DNA from: CAVQOB01 sp963714325
GTDB taxonomy: Bacteria; Pseudomonadota; Alphaproteobacteria; Rhizobiales; Hyphomicrobiaceae
Length of the DNA stretch: 64,000 nt
Assembly: GCA_963714325.1 (NCBI GenBank)
Contig: CAVQOB010000001.1
Coordinates: 124,001-188,000 of the forward strand
Direction of reading: 5' to 3'
Under the pieces are notes generated by a model. It saw only the letters and a program-made list of their open reading frames with translations, had not been told where the DNA came from and did no database searches. Made by a program: the position numbers and the translations under genes. Numbering within the stretch: the stretch's first letter is position 1; every line of letters begins with the position of its first letter. Of the stretch, positions 34,349-43,520 are shown piece by piece.

Positions 34349-34903
34349 CTACCGGAGCGCGGCCCGTGCCCAAGCATCGCTCAGCGCATCGCGGAGGCGG
34401 CCCAGCAGCAGCGTTGCCGGCGAGAGCCACAGGGCTGCGAAAAACGCCGCCGCCGACAAAATCAGGCTCGCAATCGCCCAAAATGCCCGAGGCATGCGAG
34501 CGGCAGGCCATTCGACTACGGTGGCCGTTGTCCGTTCCGTCGCCGGCTCGCTGCTGTGGTAACGCACATTGACTGTTGTGCCGACCAATCCGGCCAGGTT
34601 CAGCTTGTGTGTTCGACCGAAGGGATAGTGTTCGGCGTTGAATGTCTGACGAGCTCGTCCATGCTCGTTCAGGCGGCGATAGGAAATCAGCGGCACATCG
34701 CGGCAGCGTTGTCCGCCTTTGACGTGCCAGCAGTGCTTGGTCAATTCCTGGATCGTGCCGACCACTTGCGGCGCATTGTCAAACGAGCGGTCGGCTCGCC
34801 AATCCAGCCAAAAACTAGCGCCGATGACTGCGCCGATGCCGGCCAGGAAGACCGCAATGCTGCAAAGGCCGATCGACACGTTGGTATAGGCAATGGAGCG
34901 CAT
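34349..34903 (-). CDS. DUF3592-type membrane protein
   Basis: A 184-residue protein. A membrane helix (about 10-32) is followed by a beta-rich extracytoplasmic domain with VVGTIQELTKHCW, YPFGRTHKLNLAGLVGTTVNVRY and STATVV-like strands. A helix hairpin (about 140-170) comes after it. This is the layout of DUF3592 proteins. ATG 34903 is used; ATG 34936 is in frame. It sits between the GatB/YqeY gene and dnaG, breaking the order usual in relatives, and its function is unknown. Confidence 0.72.
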   Translation of the reverse strand: MRSIAYTNVSIGLCSIAVFLAGIGAVIGASFWLDWRADRSFDNAPQVVGTIQELTKHCWHVKGGQRCRDVPLISYRRLNEHGRARQTFNAEHYPFGRTHKLNLAGLVGTTVNVRYHSSEPATERTTATVVEWPAARMPRAFWAIASLILSAAAFFAALWLSPATLLLGRLRDALSDAWARAALR

Positions 34904-34975
34904 GACAGACGACAGTCTGCCAGGGAATGATTGCATTCCGATTAATTGCACACGCAATCTGGCGCGAGTAGCCCG

Positions 34976-35422
34976 CTAGCTCAACAGCCCTTTGACCATG
35001 CCGCTGGCTTTGCCGAAGTCCATGACCCCAGCGTGTTTGGACTTGAGCACGGCCATCACCTTGCCCATGTCCTTCGCCGACGTCGCACCCGCTTCGGCGA
35101 TAGCGGCACTGATCGCGGATTTCAAATCAGCTTCGCCCATCTGCTTGGGCAGGTAAAGTTCGATGACGGCGATTTCTTCGGCTTCCTTGGCGGCGAGTTC
35201 GGGACGGCCGCCTGTGGTAAATTGATCGATGGAATCGCGGCGCTGTTTGACCATCTTGGTCAGCACGGCGAGCACGTCGGCGTCGGTGATGACCTTGCCC
35301 GCGCCGCCTTCGATCTCAGCGGTCTGGACGGCCGCACTCATCAAGCGCAGCGTGCCGACCTTCGCCTTGTCGCCAGCCTTCAATGCGGTGACGGTATCGG
35401 CTTTGATTGTGGCGCGGAGCAT
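34976..35422 (-). CDS. GatB/YqeY-domain protein
   Basis: A 148-residue protein consisting of the YqeY domain alone. It starts MLRATIKADTVTALKAGDK and carries VLAVLTKMVKQRRDSIDQF and LYLPKQMGEADLKSAI. It ends with the DMGKVMAVLKSKHAGVMDFGKAS motif shared with the tail of GatB. The tail binds tRNA in GatB, and a link with translation or tRNA-dependent amidation is presumed. AGGAG lies 8 bases before ATG 35422. It is the first gene of the leftward dnaG/rpoD string and diverges from carA. Confidence 0.95.
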   Translation of the reverse strand: MLRATIKADTVTALKAGDKAKVGTLRLMSAAVQTAEIEGGAGKVITDADVLAVLTKMVKQRRDSIDQFTTGGRPELAAKEAEEIAVIELYLPKQMGEADLKSAISAAIAEAGATSAKDMGKVMAVLKSKHAGVMDFGKASGMVKGLLS

Positions 35423-35871
35423 GGGCGCTCTCCTGGGGATAGAGATGTTCCGCCGGGTTTAGGCGCATCGCAGGCGCGCGGCAAGGTAGAAGTGGAGTCA
35501 TTCGGCGGTGGCATCGGGCGGCGGCGGCCGCTTGCGGGGCTGAGCGCTCAAGGACGTCGCGGGCTGAGGTGCGATGGGTAGCTGTGGTCGTCGAGAACGC
35601 GCAAATTTCCCTCTCCCCGTGGTTACGGCGAGAGGGAAAAAGTCGCGCTGGAGTCGGCTCCGGGCCAATCACAACGCGCTCGGCCTGTCTGCCCATAGGG
35701 ATCATCCGGCAATCCCTTCGGCGCATTGCGCGGATGGTGGACGCCTCCGGCCATTTGGCTCGCGCCACGGCTGAAACCGTGGCCGCGTTGACGGGAGCAG
35801 GGGTTCTCACTAGGTTCCGGCCGACTCGTTTGAGAGGCAACCCAGGTGTTGCCATCCGGGAGAAACGATCG
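35423..35871. other. Divergent promoter region between yqeY-type gene and carA, with hairpin
   Basis: A 449-base gap without a convincing gene. It contains a perfect 10-base inverted repeat, 35606-35615 (TTTCCCTCTC) with 35630-35639, around a 14-base loop. This resembles the CCCTCTCC...GGAGAGGG palindromes scattered in many proteobacterial genomes. On the minus strand the second arm is preceded by a T-rich stretch. No leader peptide or riboswitch for carA was recognised. GGGAGAA at 35858-35864 is the probable ribosome site of carA. Confidence 0.6.
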
Positions 35872-37089
35872 ATGACCGCTGCCGCTCTTGCGAAAGCCCC
35901 GCCCGCCTGGGTCGAAGCGCCATTGACCGCGCGGCTTGTGCTGGCGGATGGCACGGTCATCACCGGGTACGGCTTGGGTGCAACCGGCTCGGCGATCGGA
36001 GAGGTCTGCTTCAACACGGCGATCACCGGCTATCAGGAAATTCTGACTGATCCGAGTTATGCCGGGCAGATCGTCACCTTCACGTTCCCCCATATCGGCA
36101 ATGTCGGCACCAATGCCGACGACACCGAAACCTCCAATACGGCGATGCGCGCGGGCGCGCGTGGCGCGGTGCTGCGGGCGGCCGTTACCGATCCCTCGAA
36201 CTATCGCTCCGTCGAGCACCTCGATCTCTGGCTGAAAAAGCGCGGCATCATCGCCATTTCAGGCGTCGACACGCGTGCGTTGACGGCGCTGATCCGTGAT
36301 GGCGGGATGCCCAATGGCGTCATCGCGCACGAGCCGTCGGCGAAGTTCGACATCGAAAAGCTGAAAGCCGAGGCGAAAGCGTGGCCGGGCCTCGATGGCA
36401 TGGATCTGGTGCCGGACGTGACGCGCGGGCAGTCCGCCGAATGGGCGGAAAAGCGCTGGGCGTGGGGCGAAGGGTTCAAGACGATTGAGAAGCCCGAATT
36501 CCATGTGGTCGCCATCGACTATGGCCTGAAGACCAATATCCTGCGCTGCCTCGCCAACGCCGGAGCTCGCGTCACCGTAGTGCCTTCCACGACCAAGGCC
36601 GAGGATATCCTGGCGCGCAAACCCGATGGTGTGTTTCTGTCCAACGGACCAGGCGATCCGGCAGCGACCGGGCGCTACGCGGTGCCGGAGATCAAGGCGC
36701 TGGTGGCGTCCGGCCTGCCGGTATTCGGCATCTGCTTGGGGCATCAGATGCTCGGTCTCGCACTTGGCGCTAAGACGCACAAGATGCACCAGGGCCACCA
36801 CGGCGCCAATCATCCCGTCAAGGATCGCACCACCAACAAGGTCGAGATCGTCTCGATGAACCACGGCTTTGCGATCGACACCAAGACATTGCCGGAGACC
36901 GTCGAGGAAACGCATGTGTCACTGTTCGACGGCTCCAACTCCGGCATCCGCCTGAAGGGCCGGCCGGTGTTCTCCGTGCAGCATCATCCCGAAGCGTCAC
37001 CGGGGCCGGAAGATAGCCATTACCTGTTCGTGCGGTTCGCCAATCTGATGCGCGAGAGGCTGGGGCGTAAGGCACTCAGCGAGCGGTAA
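35872..37089 (+). CDS. carA: Carbamoyl-phosphate synthase small subunit
   Basis: A 405-residue glutaminase subunit. The N-terminal CPSase domain (ARLVLADGTVITGYGLGA, FNTAITGYQEILTDPSY) is followed by a class I amidotransferase domain. The nucleophile Cys is in FGICLGHQML, and the His/Glu pair in VQHHPEASPGP. It supplies ammonia for carbamoyl phosphate in arginine and pyrimidine synthesis. carB is not in this window. ATG 35872 gives the start shared with relatives; open frame continues upstream without homology. Confidence 0.97.
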   Translation: MTAAALAKAPPAWVEAPLTARLVLADGTVITGYGLGATGSAIGEVCFNTAITGYQEILTDPSYAGQIVTFTFPHIGNVGTNADDTETSNTAMRAGARGAVLRAAVTDPSNYRSVEHLDLWLKKRGIIAISGVDTRALTALIRDGGMPNGVIAHEPSAKFDIEKLKAEAKAWPGLDGMDLVPDVTRGQSAEWAEKRWAWGEGFKTIEKPEFHVVAIDYGLKTNILRCLANAGARVTVVPSTTKAEDILARKPDGVFLSNGPGDPAATGRYAVPEIKALVASGLPVFGICLGHQMLGLALGAKTHKMHQGHHGANHPVKDRTTNKVEIVSMNHGFAIDTKTLPETVEETHVSLFDGSNSGIRLKGRPVFSVQHHPEASPGPEDSHYLFVRFANLMRERLGRKALSER

Positions 37090-37138
37090 GACTGCATCGT
37101 CATTGCCGCGCGCATTGCTCGCGAGGCGATCGCTTGCT

Positions 37139-37161
37139 ACTGCTGCTTTCAAGACAGCAGT
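37139..37161. promoter_or_regulatory. Candidate operator: inverted repeat upstream of the salicylyl-CoA hydroxylase gene
   Basis: ACTGCTG at 37139-37145 and CAGCAGT at 37155-37161 form a 7-base dyad with a 9-base spacer (16-base centre spacing), ending 13 bases before ATG 37175. The position and form suit a repressor site of MarR or TetR type. No regulator gene is adjacent, so this is only a candidate. Confidence 0.35.
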
Positions 37162-37174
37162 GACAAGGTGACCC

Positions 37175-38311
37175 ATGCGGATCGCAGTTCTCGGTGGTGG
37201 TCCCGCCGGCCTTTACTTCGCTTATCTATGGAAGGCTCGGCATCCCCAGGCGCACGTCGATCTGTTTGAACAGAATCCGGCCGGCGCGACCTTCGGTTTT
37301 GGCGTCGTCTTCTCGGATCGCGCCTGGGAGTTCCTGCGCGCCGACGATCCCGGAACGGCTGACGATGTCGCACCCCACATGCAGACGTGGAGCAACATCA
37401 CGCTCCATCATGCCGGGGAGGCCATCGAGATTGATGGTGTCGGCTTTTCCGCCATCGGGCGGTTGGAGCTGTTGCAACGCCTGCAGGCGCGCGCCCGCGC
37501 GGTCGGCATTGTGCCGCGGTTCGAAACGGTGATCACCTCGGTCGATCAACTTGCCGGGTACGACCTGATTGTCGCGGCGGACGGGGTGAATTCCGTCGTG
37601 CGCCGCGCCTTCGCCAATGAATTCCGGACGACGATGTCGACGCTCGACAACACGTTCGCCTGGTTCGGCACGACCAAGCGGTTCGAGACGCTGTCGCAGA
37701 CCTTCGAGCGGACCGACAGGGGCTGTTTCAACGCCCATCATTACCGCTACGCGCCGGGCATGAGCACGTTCATCGTCGAATGCGACCGGCTGACCCGCGA
37801 GCGCTATGGCTTTGCCGACATGCCAGCCGAGCAGGCGCGCGCGATTTGCGAGCAGGTTTTCGCTGAAACACTGCAGGGCCACGTGTTGATTTCCAACAAC
37901 TCCGTCTGGCGCCAATTCCCCTGGATTTGGAACGAGCGCTGGTCATACCGCAATATGGTCCTTGTCGGCGACGCGCTGCATACCGCGCACTTTTCGATCG
38001 GTTCCGGCACTCGCCTTGCCATGGAGGACGTGATTGCGCTCGTCAAAGCGTTGGAGGGTGAACCATCTGATCTCGGCGCAGCACTTGCCCGCTATGAATC
38101 AGTGCGGCGGCCGATTGTCGAAAAGCTGGTAGCCGCTGCCAAAGCCAGCGCCGCGTGGTATGAGAATTTCGCCGAACACATGGCGCTGCCGCCGCTGGAT
38201 TTCGCCATGAGCTACCTGACACGTTCGGGCCGGATCGATCGGGATCGGCTGGCGCGGATGTCGCCGACGTTTTATGCACGCTATGAAGCCGCGCCCGGCA
38301 AGGCTCGCTGA
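37175..38311 (+). CDS. FAD monooxygenase, salicylyl-CoA 5-hydroxylase type
   Basis: A 378-residue flavin monooxygenase. N-terminal FAD motif IAVLGGGPAGLYFAYL, then GFGVVFSDRAWEFLRADDP, IVAADGVNSVVR, HHYRYAPGMSTFIVE and MVLVGDALHTAHFSIGSGT. These segments match the N-terminal half of salicylyl-CoA 5-hydroxylase and anthraniloyl-CoA monooxygenase, here without the C-terminal oxidoreductase domain. The expected reaction is hydroxylation of salicylyl-CoA to gentisyl-CoA. The aryl-AMP ligase gene follows 56 bases later and could make the CoA ester or its adenylate. The substrate is inferred. Confidence 0.85.
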   Translation: MRIAVLGGGPAGLYFAYLWKARHPQAHVDLFEQNPAGATFGFGVVFSDRAWEFLRADDPGTADDVAPHMQTWSNITLHHAGEAIEIDGVGFSAIGRLELLQRLQARARAVGIVPRFETVITSVDQLAGYDLIVAADGVNSVVRRAFANEFRTTMSTLDNTFAWFGTTKRFETLSQTFERTDRGCFNAHHYRYAPGMSTFIVECDRLTRERYGFADMPAEQARAICEQVFAETLQGHVLISNNSVWRQFPWIWNERWSYRNMVLVGDALHTAHFSIGSGTRLAMEDVIALVKALEGEPSDLGAALARYESVRRPIVEKLVAAAKASAAWYENFAEHMALPPLDFAMSYLTRSGRIDRDRLARMSPTFYARYEAAPGKAR

Positions 38312-38367
38312 TGCCGGCCAATTCAAACCTGCCCTGTAAAGTTCTGGTTTAAAAGCGAGTTGTCGCA

Positions 38368-40017
38368 ATGCTCCCCGGATGTATCGCCTGGCCCGTAGAC
38401 TTGGCGCAGCGCTATCGCGACAAAGGCTATTGGCGCGACGTCTCGATCCCGCAGGTCCTCGCTGATCTGGCCAGAGCGGCGCCGGATCACCTTGCGATGA
38501 TCGATGGCGAGCGCCGCTGCACGCTCAGCGAGATCGTGCTTGGATCGGAGCGCTTGGCGGCGCATCTGCACGGGCTTGGACTGCGTTCGCGCCAGATCGT
38601 CGTCTTCCAACTGCCGAACAGTGTTGAATTCCTCATCAGCGTCCTCGCTCTGTTGCGGCTCGGCGTCATTCCCGTGATGGCGCTGCCGTCGCATCGTGAA
38701 ACGGAAATCACACACTATGTCCGCGCATCCGGCGCGACGGCACTGTTCATCCCCGACCGCATCCGCAATTTTGACTTTCAGGCCATGGCCCTATCGGTTC
38801 GCAAGGCGTCGCCGTCGCTGCGCCATGTGTTCGTGCTCGGTCAAGCCGAAGCCGGATCGGTGTCGCTGCGCGCGCTCCTCGAGACCGAAGCACCAGCCGC
38901 ATCGGTTGCCGCGATCGCGGCGGACGTGCCCGATCCATCCGATGTCGCCTTGATGCTGCTCTCCGGCGGCACCACGGCACTGCCGAAGCTGATCCCGCGC
39001 ACGCACAACGATTACGTCTACAATTTCGAGCAGAGCGCGCGTGTCGCGGGATTTGGACCCGACACCGTGCAGCTGATGATCCTGCCGATGGCGCACAACT
39101 ACAATCTGGGCTCGCCGGGCATGCTCGGTGCCATCGCCAGCGGCGGGCGGGTGGTCATTGCTCCGAAGGCTGATACGGCAACCGTCTTTGGTCTCGTCGC
39201 GAAGGAGCGCGTGACGACGATCCCCGCTGCTGTGCCATTGCTGGTCAACTGGCTGAACGATCCCCTCATGCAACAGTGCGACTTGAGCTCGTTGCAGACC
39301 ATCCAGAACGGCGGCGCGCGATTGTCGGCGGAGCTCAGAGACCGCGCGCGCAAGACGTTTAGATGCAGCTATCAAGAGGTCTATGGCACCGCCGAGGGAC
39401 TACTCAATCTCACCACTCTCGACGATGATGACGAGACAATACTCACGAGTTCCGGCACGCCGATGTGTCCCGACGACGAGATCAAAGTCATCGACGACGA
39501 GGGCCGTGAGGTCGCCGACGGGGAAAGAGGCGAGCTTGTCACGCGTGGCCCCTACACCATCTGCGGCTACTACAATGCGCCAGAGATCAATCAGCGCGCC
39601 TTCACGCCGGACGGTTTTTATCGCATGGGCGATATCGTCACCAAGCGCGGGCGGACTATCTACGCCGATGGCCGCAAGGGCGATCTGATCAATCGGGGCG
39701 GGGAAAAAATCAATATCGACGAGGTCGAGAACCTCATTCTGAAGCACCCAGCCGTGCATGCGACGGCCATTGTTGCCATGCCTGATCCGACCTATGGCGA
39801 GCGCAGTTGCGCGTTTGTCGTTCTGCGGCCCGGAGCAACGCTGACGTTCGCGGAGCTGTCGCAATTCCTGCTCAGCCAGAACATCGCCAAATTCAAGCTG
39901 CCGGAGCGCTTGGAGCTGCTGGCTGAATTCCCGGTTTCAGGCGCCGGCAAGATCATGCGCCGCACGCTGCGCGACATGATCGAAGCGAAACTCAGTGCGG
40001 AATTGGCGCCGCGGTGA
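38368..40017 (+). CDS. Aryl-acid adenylating enzyme (DhbE/EntE-like; probable salicylate or dihydroxybenzoate ligase)
   Basis: A 549-residue member of the AMP-forming ligase superfamily. Core motifs: LSGGTTALPKLIPRTHNDY (P-loop, A3), MILPMAHNYNLGSPGML (the His-Asn pair that contacts aryl acids in DhbE), VYGTAEGLL (A5), YRMGDIV (A7), GRKGDLINRGGEKI (A8) and the catalytic Lys in SGAGKIMRR (A10). With the salicylyl-CoA-type hydroxylase upstream, a salicylate-CoA ligase (SdgA-like) is more likely than a siderophore enzyme; no siderophore genes are near. It is convergent with the amidase gene. Confidence 0.87.
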   Translation: MLPGCIAWPVDLAQRYRDKGYWRDVSIPQVLADLARAAPDHLAMIDGERRCTLSEIVLGSERLAAHLHGLGLRSRQIVVFQLPNSVEFLISVLALLRLGVIPVMALPSHRETEITHYVRASGATALFIPDRIRNFDFQAMALSVRKASPSLRHVFVLGQAEAGSVSLRALLETEAPAASVAAIAADVPDPSDVALMLLSGGTTALPKLIPRTHNDYVYNFEQSARVAGFGPDTVQLMILPMAHNYNLGSPGMLGAIASGGRVVIAPKADTATVFGLVAKERVTTIPAAVPLLVNWLNDPLMQQCDLSSLQTIQNGGARLSAELRDRARKTFRCSYQEVYGTAEGLLNLTTLDDDDETILTSSGTPMCPDDEIKVIDDEGREVADGERGELVTRGPYTICGYYNAPEINQRAFTPDGFYRMGDIVTKRGRTIYADGRKGDLINRGGEKINIDEVENLILKHPAVHATAIVAMPDPTYGERSCAFVVLRPGATLTFAELSQFLLSQNIAKFKLPERLELLAEFPVSGAGKIMRRTLRDMIEAKLSAELAPR

Positions 40018-40055
40018 GGCGACGTGGCATTGGCTCAGCCGTTTGATCAGCAGCC

Positions 40056-41459
40056 TCAAACCGGTCGCGCGATCTCTGGTGGCACCTCACGCTGGTAGGC
40101 CTGGCCGATCGCGAACAACTGCGCCTCGTGATAGGGACGCGCGATGATCTGCACGCCGTTCGGGAGTTCTTTTCCCGCGCGCGGGATCGGCAGCGTCAGC
40201 GTTGGCAGGCCCAAATAGTTGATCGGCCGGGTGAACTTGACGATGCGCCCCATGACCGCGCCAACGTTCGGCGAGCCTGCGACGTCGGTATCGGCGATCG
40301 TCGGCAGTGGGTCGGCGAAGATCGGCAGGATCGCGACATCGATGCCGGCGAAGGTCGTGTCGAGCGTCTGCTGCACGAACGTGCCGCGGGCGCGCAGTCC
40401 GGTCATATGATCGACGGCCGAAATGAAATGGCCAAGTTCGAGCCGCGCCCGCACCTGCGGGCCATACTCGTTGGCACGCGTCCGCATATAGTTATTGTGC
40501 GCGCCCGATGCATCCGGCATCTGCACCAACTGGACCATATGATCGAGCGTCTGCCAGTCGGTCCAGCTGCACTTGGCTTTCGCCATGCCTAACTTGACCA
40601 GCACGGCGACCACACGTTCGAGCATTTTTTGCACGTCCGGGTGTGCTTGCTTGATCAGGCTTTCATCGACACCGATTCTGAGGCCTTTCACGGGCGCAGC
40701 AAGCGCTGCGACGTAGTCGGGAACGGCGACGTTCGACGCGGCGGGATCGCGCGAATCGGGGCCCGCCAGCAGGCCGAGCATGACGGCCAGATCCTCGACG
40801 TGTCGCGCGATGACGCCGAGCGTATCCAGGCAGGGTGCTAACGGCATGGCGCCAGCGCGGCTGACGCGGCCCCAGGTCGGCTTGATCGAGGTGATGCCGC
40901 AGGCGGCAGCCGGCAGCCGCAAGGAGCCGCCGGTATCGGAGCCGAGGCCCGCGGGGATCGCGCCATAGGCGACGGCGCAGGCGGTGCCTGACGACGACCC
41001 GCCCGTGATGTGCTTGGGGTTCCAGGGGTTGCGGGCGTGGCCGAGCATGTAGTTGTGCCCGGTCGGCCCAAAGGCGAATTCCGTCAGCTTCAATGCGGCG
41101 ATCTGGTGTGCGCCCGATGCCTTGTAGCGCGCGATGACAGTGGCGTCGGTCATCGCCGGTTTGTCGTCGCGCAGCTTCGCCCCCCAACTGGCGATCTTGC
41201 CCTTGCGCTCGAACATGTCCTTGTGTGCCAGCGGCACGCCGAGCAGGGCCCCAAGCTTGCCGCCCTTGGCGATCACCGCGTCGGCAGCTTTGGCGGCGGC
41301 CAGCGCTTCATCGGCCTCCGACGTCATCGTGCAGTTGGTCAGTTCGTTGGCGGCTTCGAGCCGCTGCAGAGCTTCGTTGGTCGCCTCGACGCTGGATACT
41401 TTTTTCGCGGCAATGGCAGCTGCGAGTGCGCGGGCTGAGAGTTGATCGAGGTTTTTCAT
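40056..41459 (-). CDS. Amidase signature family protein (AtzE/GatA-like)
   Basis: A 467-residue amidase. The Ser-Ser-Lys triad is visible: Lys in LAHKDMF, cis-Ser in the GGSSSGTACAVAYG segment, and nucleophile Ser in SDTGGSLRLPAA. The length and two-gene layout with a small coupled partner resemble amidotransferase-like amidases such as AtzE. The product could hydrolyse an aryl or carbamoyl amide, but the substrate is unknown. ATG 41459 overlaps the partner's TGA (ATGA). It converges on the aryl-AMP ligase gene. Confidence 0.9.
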   Translation of the reverse strand: MKNLDQLSARALAAAIAAKKVSSVEATNEALQRLEAANELTNCTMTSEADEALAAAKAADAVIAKGGKLGALLGVPLAHKDMFERKGKIASWGAKLRDDKPAMTDATVIARYKASGAHQIAALKLTEFAFGPTGHNYMLGHARNPWNPKHITGGSSSGTACAVAYGAIPAGLGSDTGGSLRLPAAACGITSIKPTWGRVSRAGAMPLAPCLDTLGVIARHVEDLAVMLGLLAGPDSRDPAASNVAVPDYVAALAAPVKGLRIGVDESLIKQAHPDVQKMLERVVAVLVKLGMAKAKCSWTDWQTLDHMVQLVQMPDASGAHNNYMRTRANEYGPQVRARLELGHFISAVDHMTGLRARGTFVQQTLDTTFAGIDVAILPIFADPLPTIADTDVAGSPNVGAVMGRIVKFTRPINYLGLPTLTLPIPRAGKELPNGVQIIARPYHEAQLFAIGQAYQREVPPEIARPV

Positions 41460-41659
41460 GGCCGACCTCCCTTGCCGGGAGCATTGTCGACCAGCACGCG
41501 GCGGAAATCGTCGACGTCGGCATTGAGTGGCAAGGTGACGGCAACGTTGGCGGCGGTCGCTGATAAGAGCGCGGCCTGCGCCTTGTGTGCCTGACGGCGT
41601 TCCGGCGGGATGTCCAGATAGGCAACAGGTTCGGTTGGCGTGGCTTTCGCGTCGCTCAT
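41456..41659 (-). CDS. Small partner protein of the amidase (AtzG/DUF4089-like)
   Basis: A 67-residue protein with EPVAYLDIPPERRQAHKAQA and NVAVTLPLNADVDDFRRVL, the helical content and size of AtzG-type (GatC-like) partners. Its TGA overlaps the amidase ATG, so translation is coupled. An ATG at 41671 would add four residues; neither start has a clear ribosome site. Family assignment rests on size, context and weak similarity. Confidence 0.6.
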   Translation of the reverse strand: MSDAKATPTEPVAYLDIPPERRQAHKAQAALLSATAANVAVTLPLNADVDDFRRVLVDNAPGKGGRP

Positions 41660-41810
41660 ATGCGGGCTCATGGGCTCGTGTCATCGGTCGGATCGACGAT
41701 AAACCGCGGCAGCGATGGCGGCAACCCAACGATGCTGCAACCAAGACCTGAATGGATGGCGGGCCATCGGCCGTGCTTTTGACTTGCGGCTGGACCAGAA
41801 GGGCAATTCA

Positions 41811-43054
41811 ATGGGTCTTTCGCGGCTTAGCTCCAAGGTTTCGATGTCGCAGCTCCAGGCTACCGCCGACCCTATGCCGCGATCGGACATCGACCCATTC
41901 GCCGACGACGTCCTGCTTGACCCCTTTCCGGCGCAGGCGCAGCTGCGCGACCTGGGCCCGGTTGTGCTGCTCGAGCGTTACGGCGTCTACGCGATCGCGC
42001 GGCACGCCGAGGTCAGCGCCGCATTGAACGACTGGGCGACAGTTCTCATCGGCCCGCGGCGTCGGCATCGATGACTTTGCCAAGGGGAAGGCGTGGCGAC
42101 CGAAGAGTATATTGCTGGAGGCTGATCCGCCGTTGCATGATCGCACGCGTCGCGTGCTTGCCCGCGTGATGTCACCGGCCGCGATGCGCGATCTCAGGGC
42201 GCCATTCAAGGCGAAAGCGGCGCGGTTGGTCGACGCGCTCGTCGCGAAGCGCCGCTTCGATGCGGTGCCGGAACTGGCGGAAGCGTATCCGTTGGAAGTC
42301 TTTCCTGATGCGGTCGGCTTGCGGGTGGATGGCCGCGAAAATCTGCTGCCGTTCTCGACGATGGTGTTCAATTCGTTCGGACCGCGCAACAAATGGTTCC
42401 ATGAGTTCGACGGCAGCGGCAGCACCGGTCTTGGAATGGATCTTCGCGCAGTGTGAGCGCGGTGCTGTAGCGGCCGACGGATTTGGCGCTGGGATCTGGG
42501 CGGCGCATGATGCCGGCGAGATTTCGGAGGAGGAAGCGCCGATCCTGGTCAGGGCGCTGCTGACCGCCGGTCTCGACACCACCGTCAACGGTCTCGCCAA
42601 TGCCGTTTTCGCCTTTGCGACGCATCCTGAGGCGTGGGCGCAGTTGCGGGCCGATCGATCGCTGATCAAGCCCGCGTTCGATGAGGTGTTGCGTTGGCAG
42701 ACGCCGGTGCAGAATTTTTTCCGTACGACAACCAAAGCCGTCAATATCAGCGGCGTGACCATTCCAGCGGATGCGAAAGTGCTGCTGATGTTGGGCGCTG
42801 CCAATCGCGATCCTCGCCGCTGGCCGGACGCGGATCGCTTCGATATCGGCCGCCGACCGATCGGACATGTAGCGCTTGGCGCAGGGATTCATGCCTGCGT
42901 CGGGCAACTGGTGGCGCGTCTCGAGGCGGAGTTGATCTTCGAAGCGCTGGCGGATCGCGTCGCGCACTTCGAGCTGACCGGTCCGGTTATACACAGGCCC
43001 AACAATACGTTGCGCGGCTTTGGATCGCTGCCGATTGCGGTCACGGCCACATGA
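41811..43054 (+). pseudogene. Cytochrome P450 (CYP199-like) with two frameshifts
   Basis: Three frames together give a complete P450. Segment 1 runs from ATG 41811 to the first shift at about 42042, where one extra G separates NDWAT from FSSARGVG. Segment 2 (about 42043-42400) holds LLEADPPLHDRTRRVLARVM. After a second shift near 42395-42405, segment 3 holds the I helix LLTAGLDTTVNG, the EVLRW (ExxR) helix, NRDPRRWPDADRFDI and the heme-binding GAGIHACVG with its Cys. Sequence on both sides resembles CYP199 O-demethylases of aromatic acids. All motifs survive, so the damage is recent or a sequencing error. Confidence 0.88.
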
Positions 43055-43200
43055 TTGCACGCAGAACCCGCGGCCGATTGCGCCCCGTAACCGGATGCGC
43101 GTGAATACGGCTGGATTTCGGTTCCGACATGCACTAAGGGAGAGGCGCTGAGTGTTGGTTGCGCAAGGGCGACCGGCAACCCCGATCGGGGACAAGGTAT

Positions 43201-43275
43201 TCCGTGGTAGCTCAGCGGTAGAGCAGCCGGCTGTTAACCGGCTGGTCGTAGGTTCGAATCCTACCCACGGAGCCA
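43201..43275 (+). tRNA. tRNA-Asn (anticodon GTT)
   Basis: A 75-base cloverleaf including encoded CCA. The acceptor TCCGTGG pairs with CCACGGA, the D arm is GCTC/GAGC, the anticodon stem GCCGG/CCGGC carries loop CTGTTAA (anticodon GTT at its centre), and the T arm is GTAGG/CCTAC around TTCGAAT. All stems pair perfectly. Confidence 0.98.
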
Positions 43276-43520
43276 ATGCCAAATCGAGTAACTTGCGGCG
43301 ATGGCGCGGCGATGGGGTTTTCGTTGTTTTGCCTAGCGCCAAGGCGATCGTCGGCTGTGGTCGCTGGCTGCTCCGCTGACGGGCGATCCCGGCTCGCGCT
43401 TCGCTTGGCCGGGAGGCCGCCAGCGGCGATTGGCGTCCCTCGGGACGAGGGCCCGAGGGCATGGGGCAACTGACGCCGCAACAAGAAAGCCCGTTCACCA
43501 TGCCCCGCCAAAGGCTGTCA

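Noticed and set aside
43152..43379. A rightward frame spanning tRNA-Asn that reads FRGSSAVEQPAVNRLVVGSN
   Set aside because: This is the translated tRNA gene itself, a well-known false protein; the cloverleaf is perfect.
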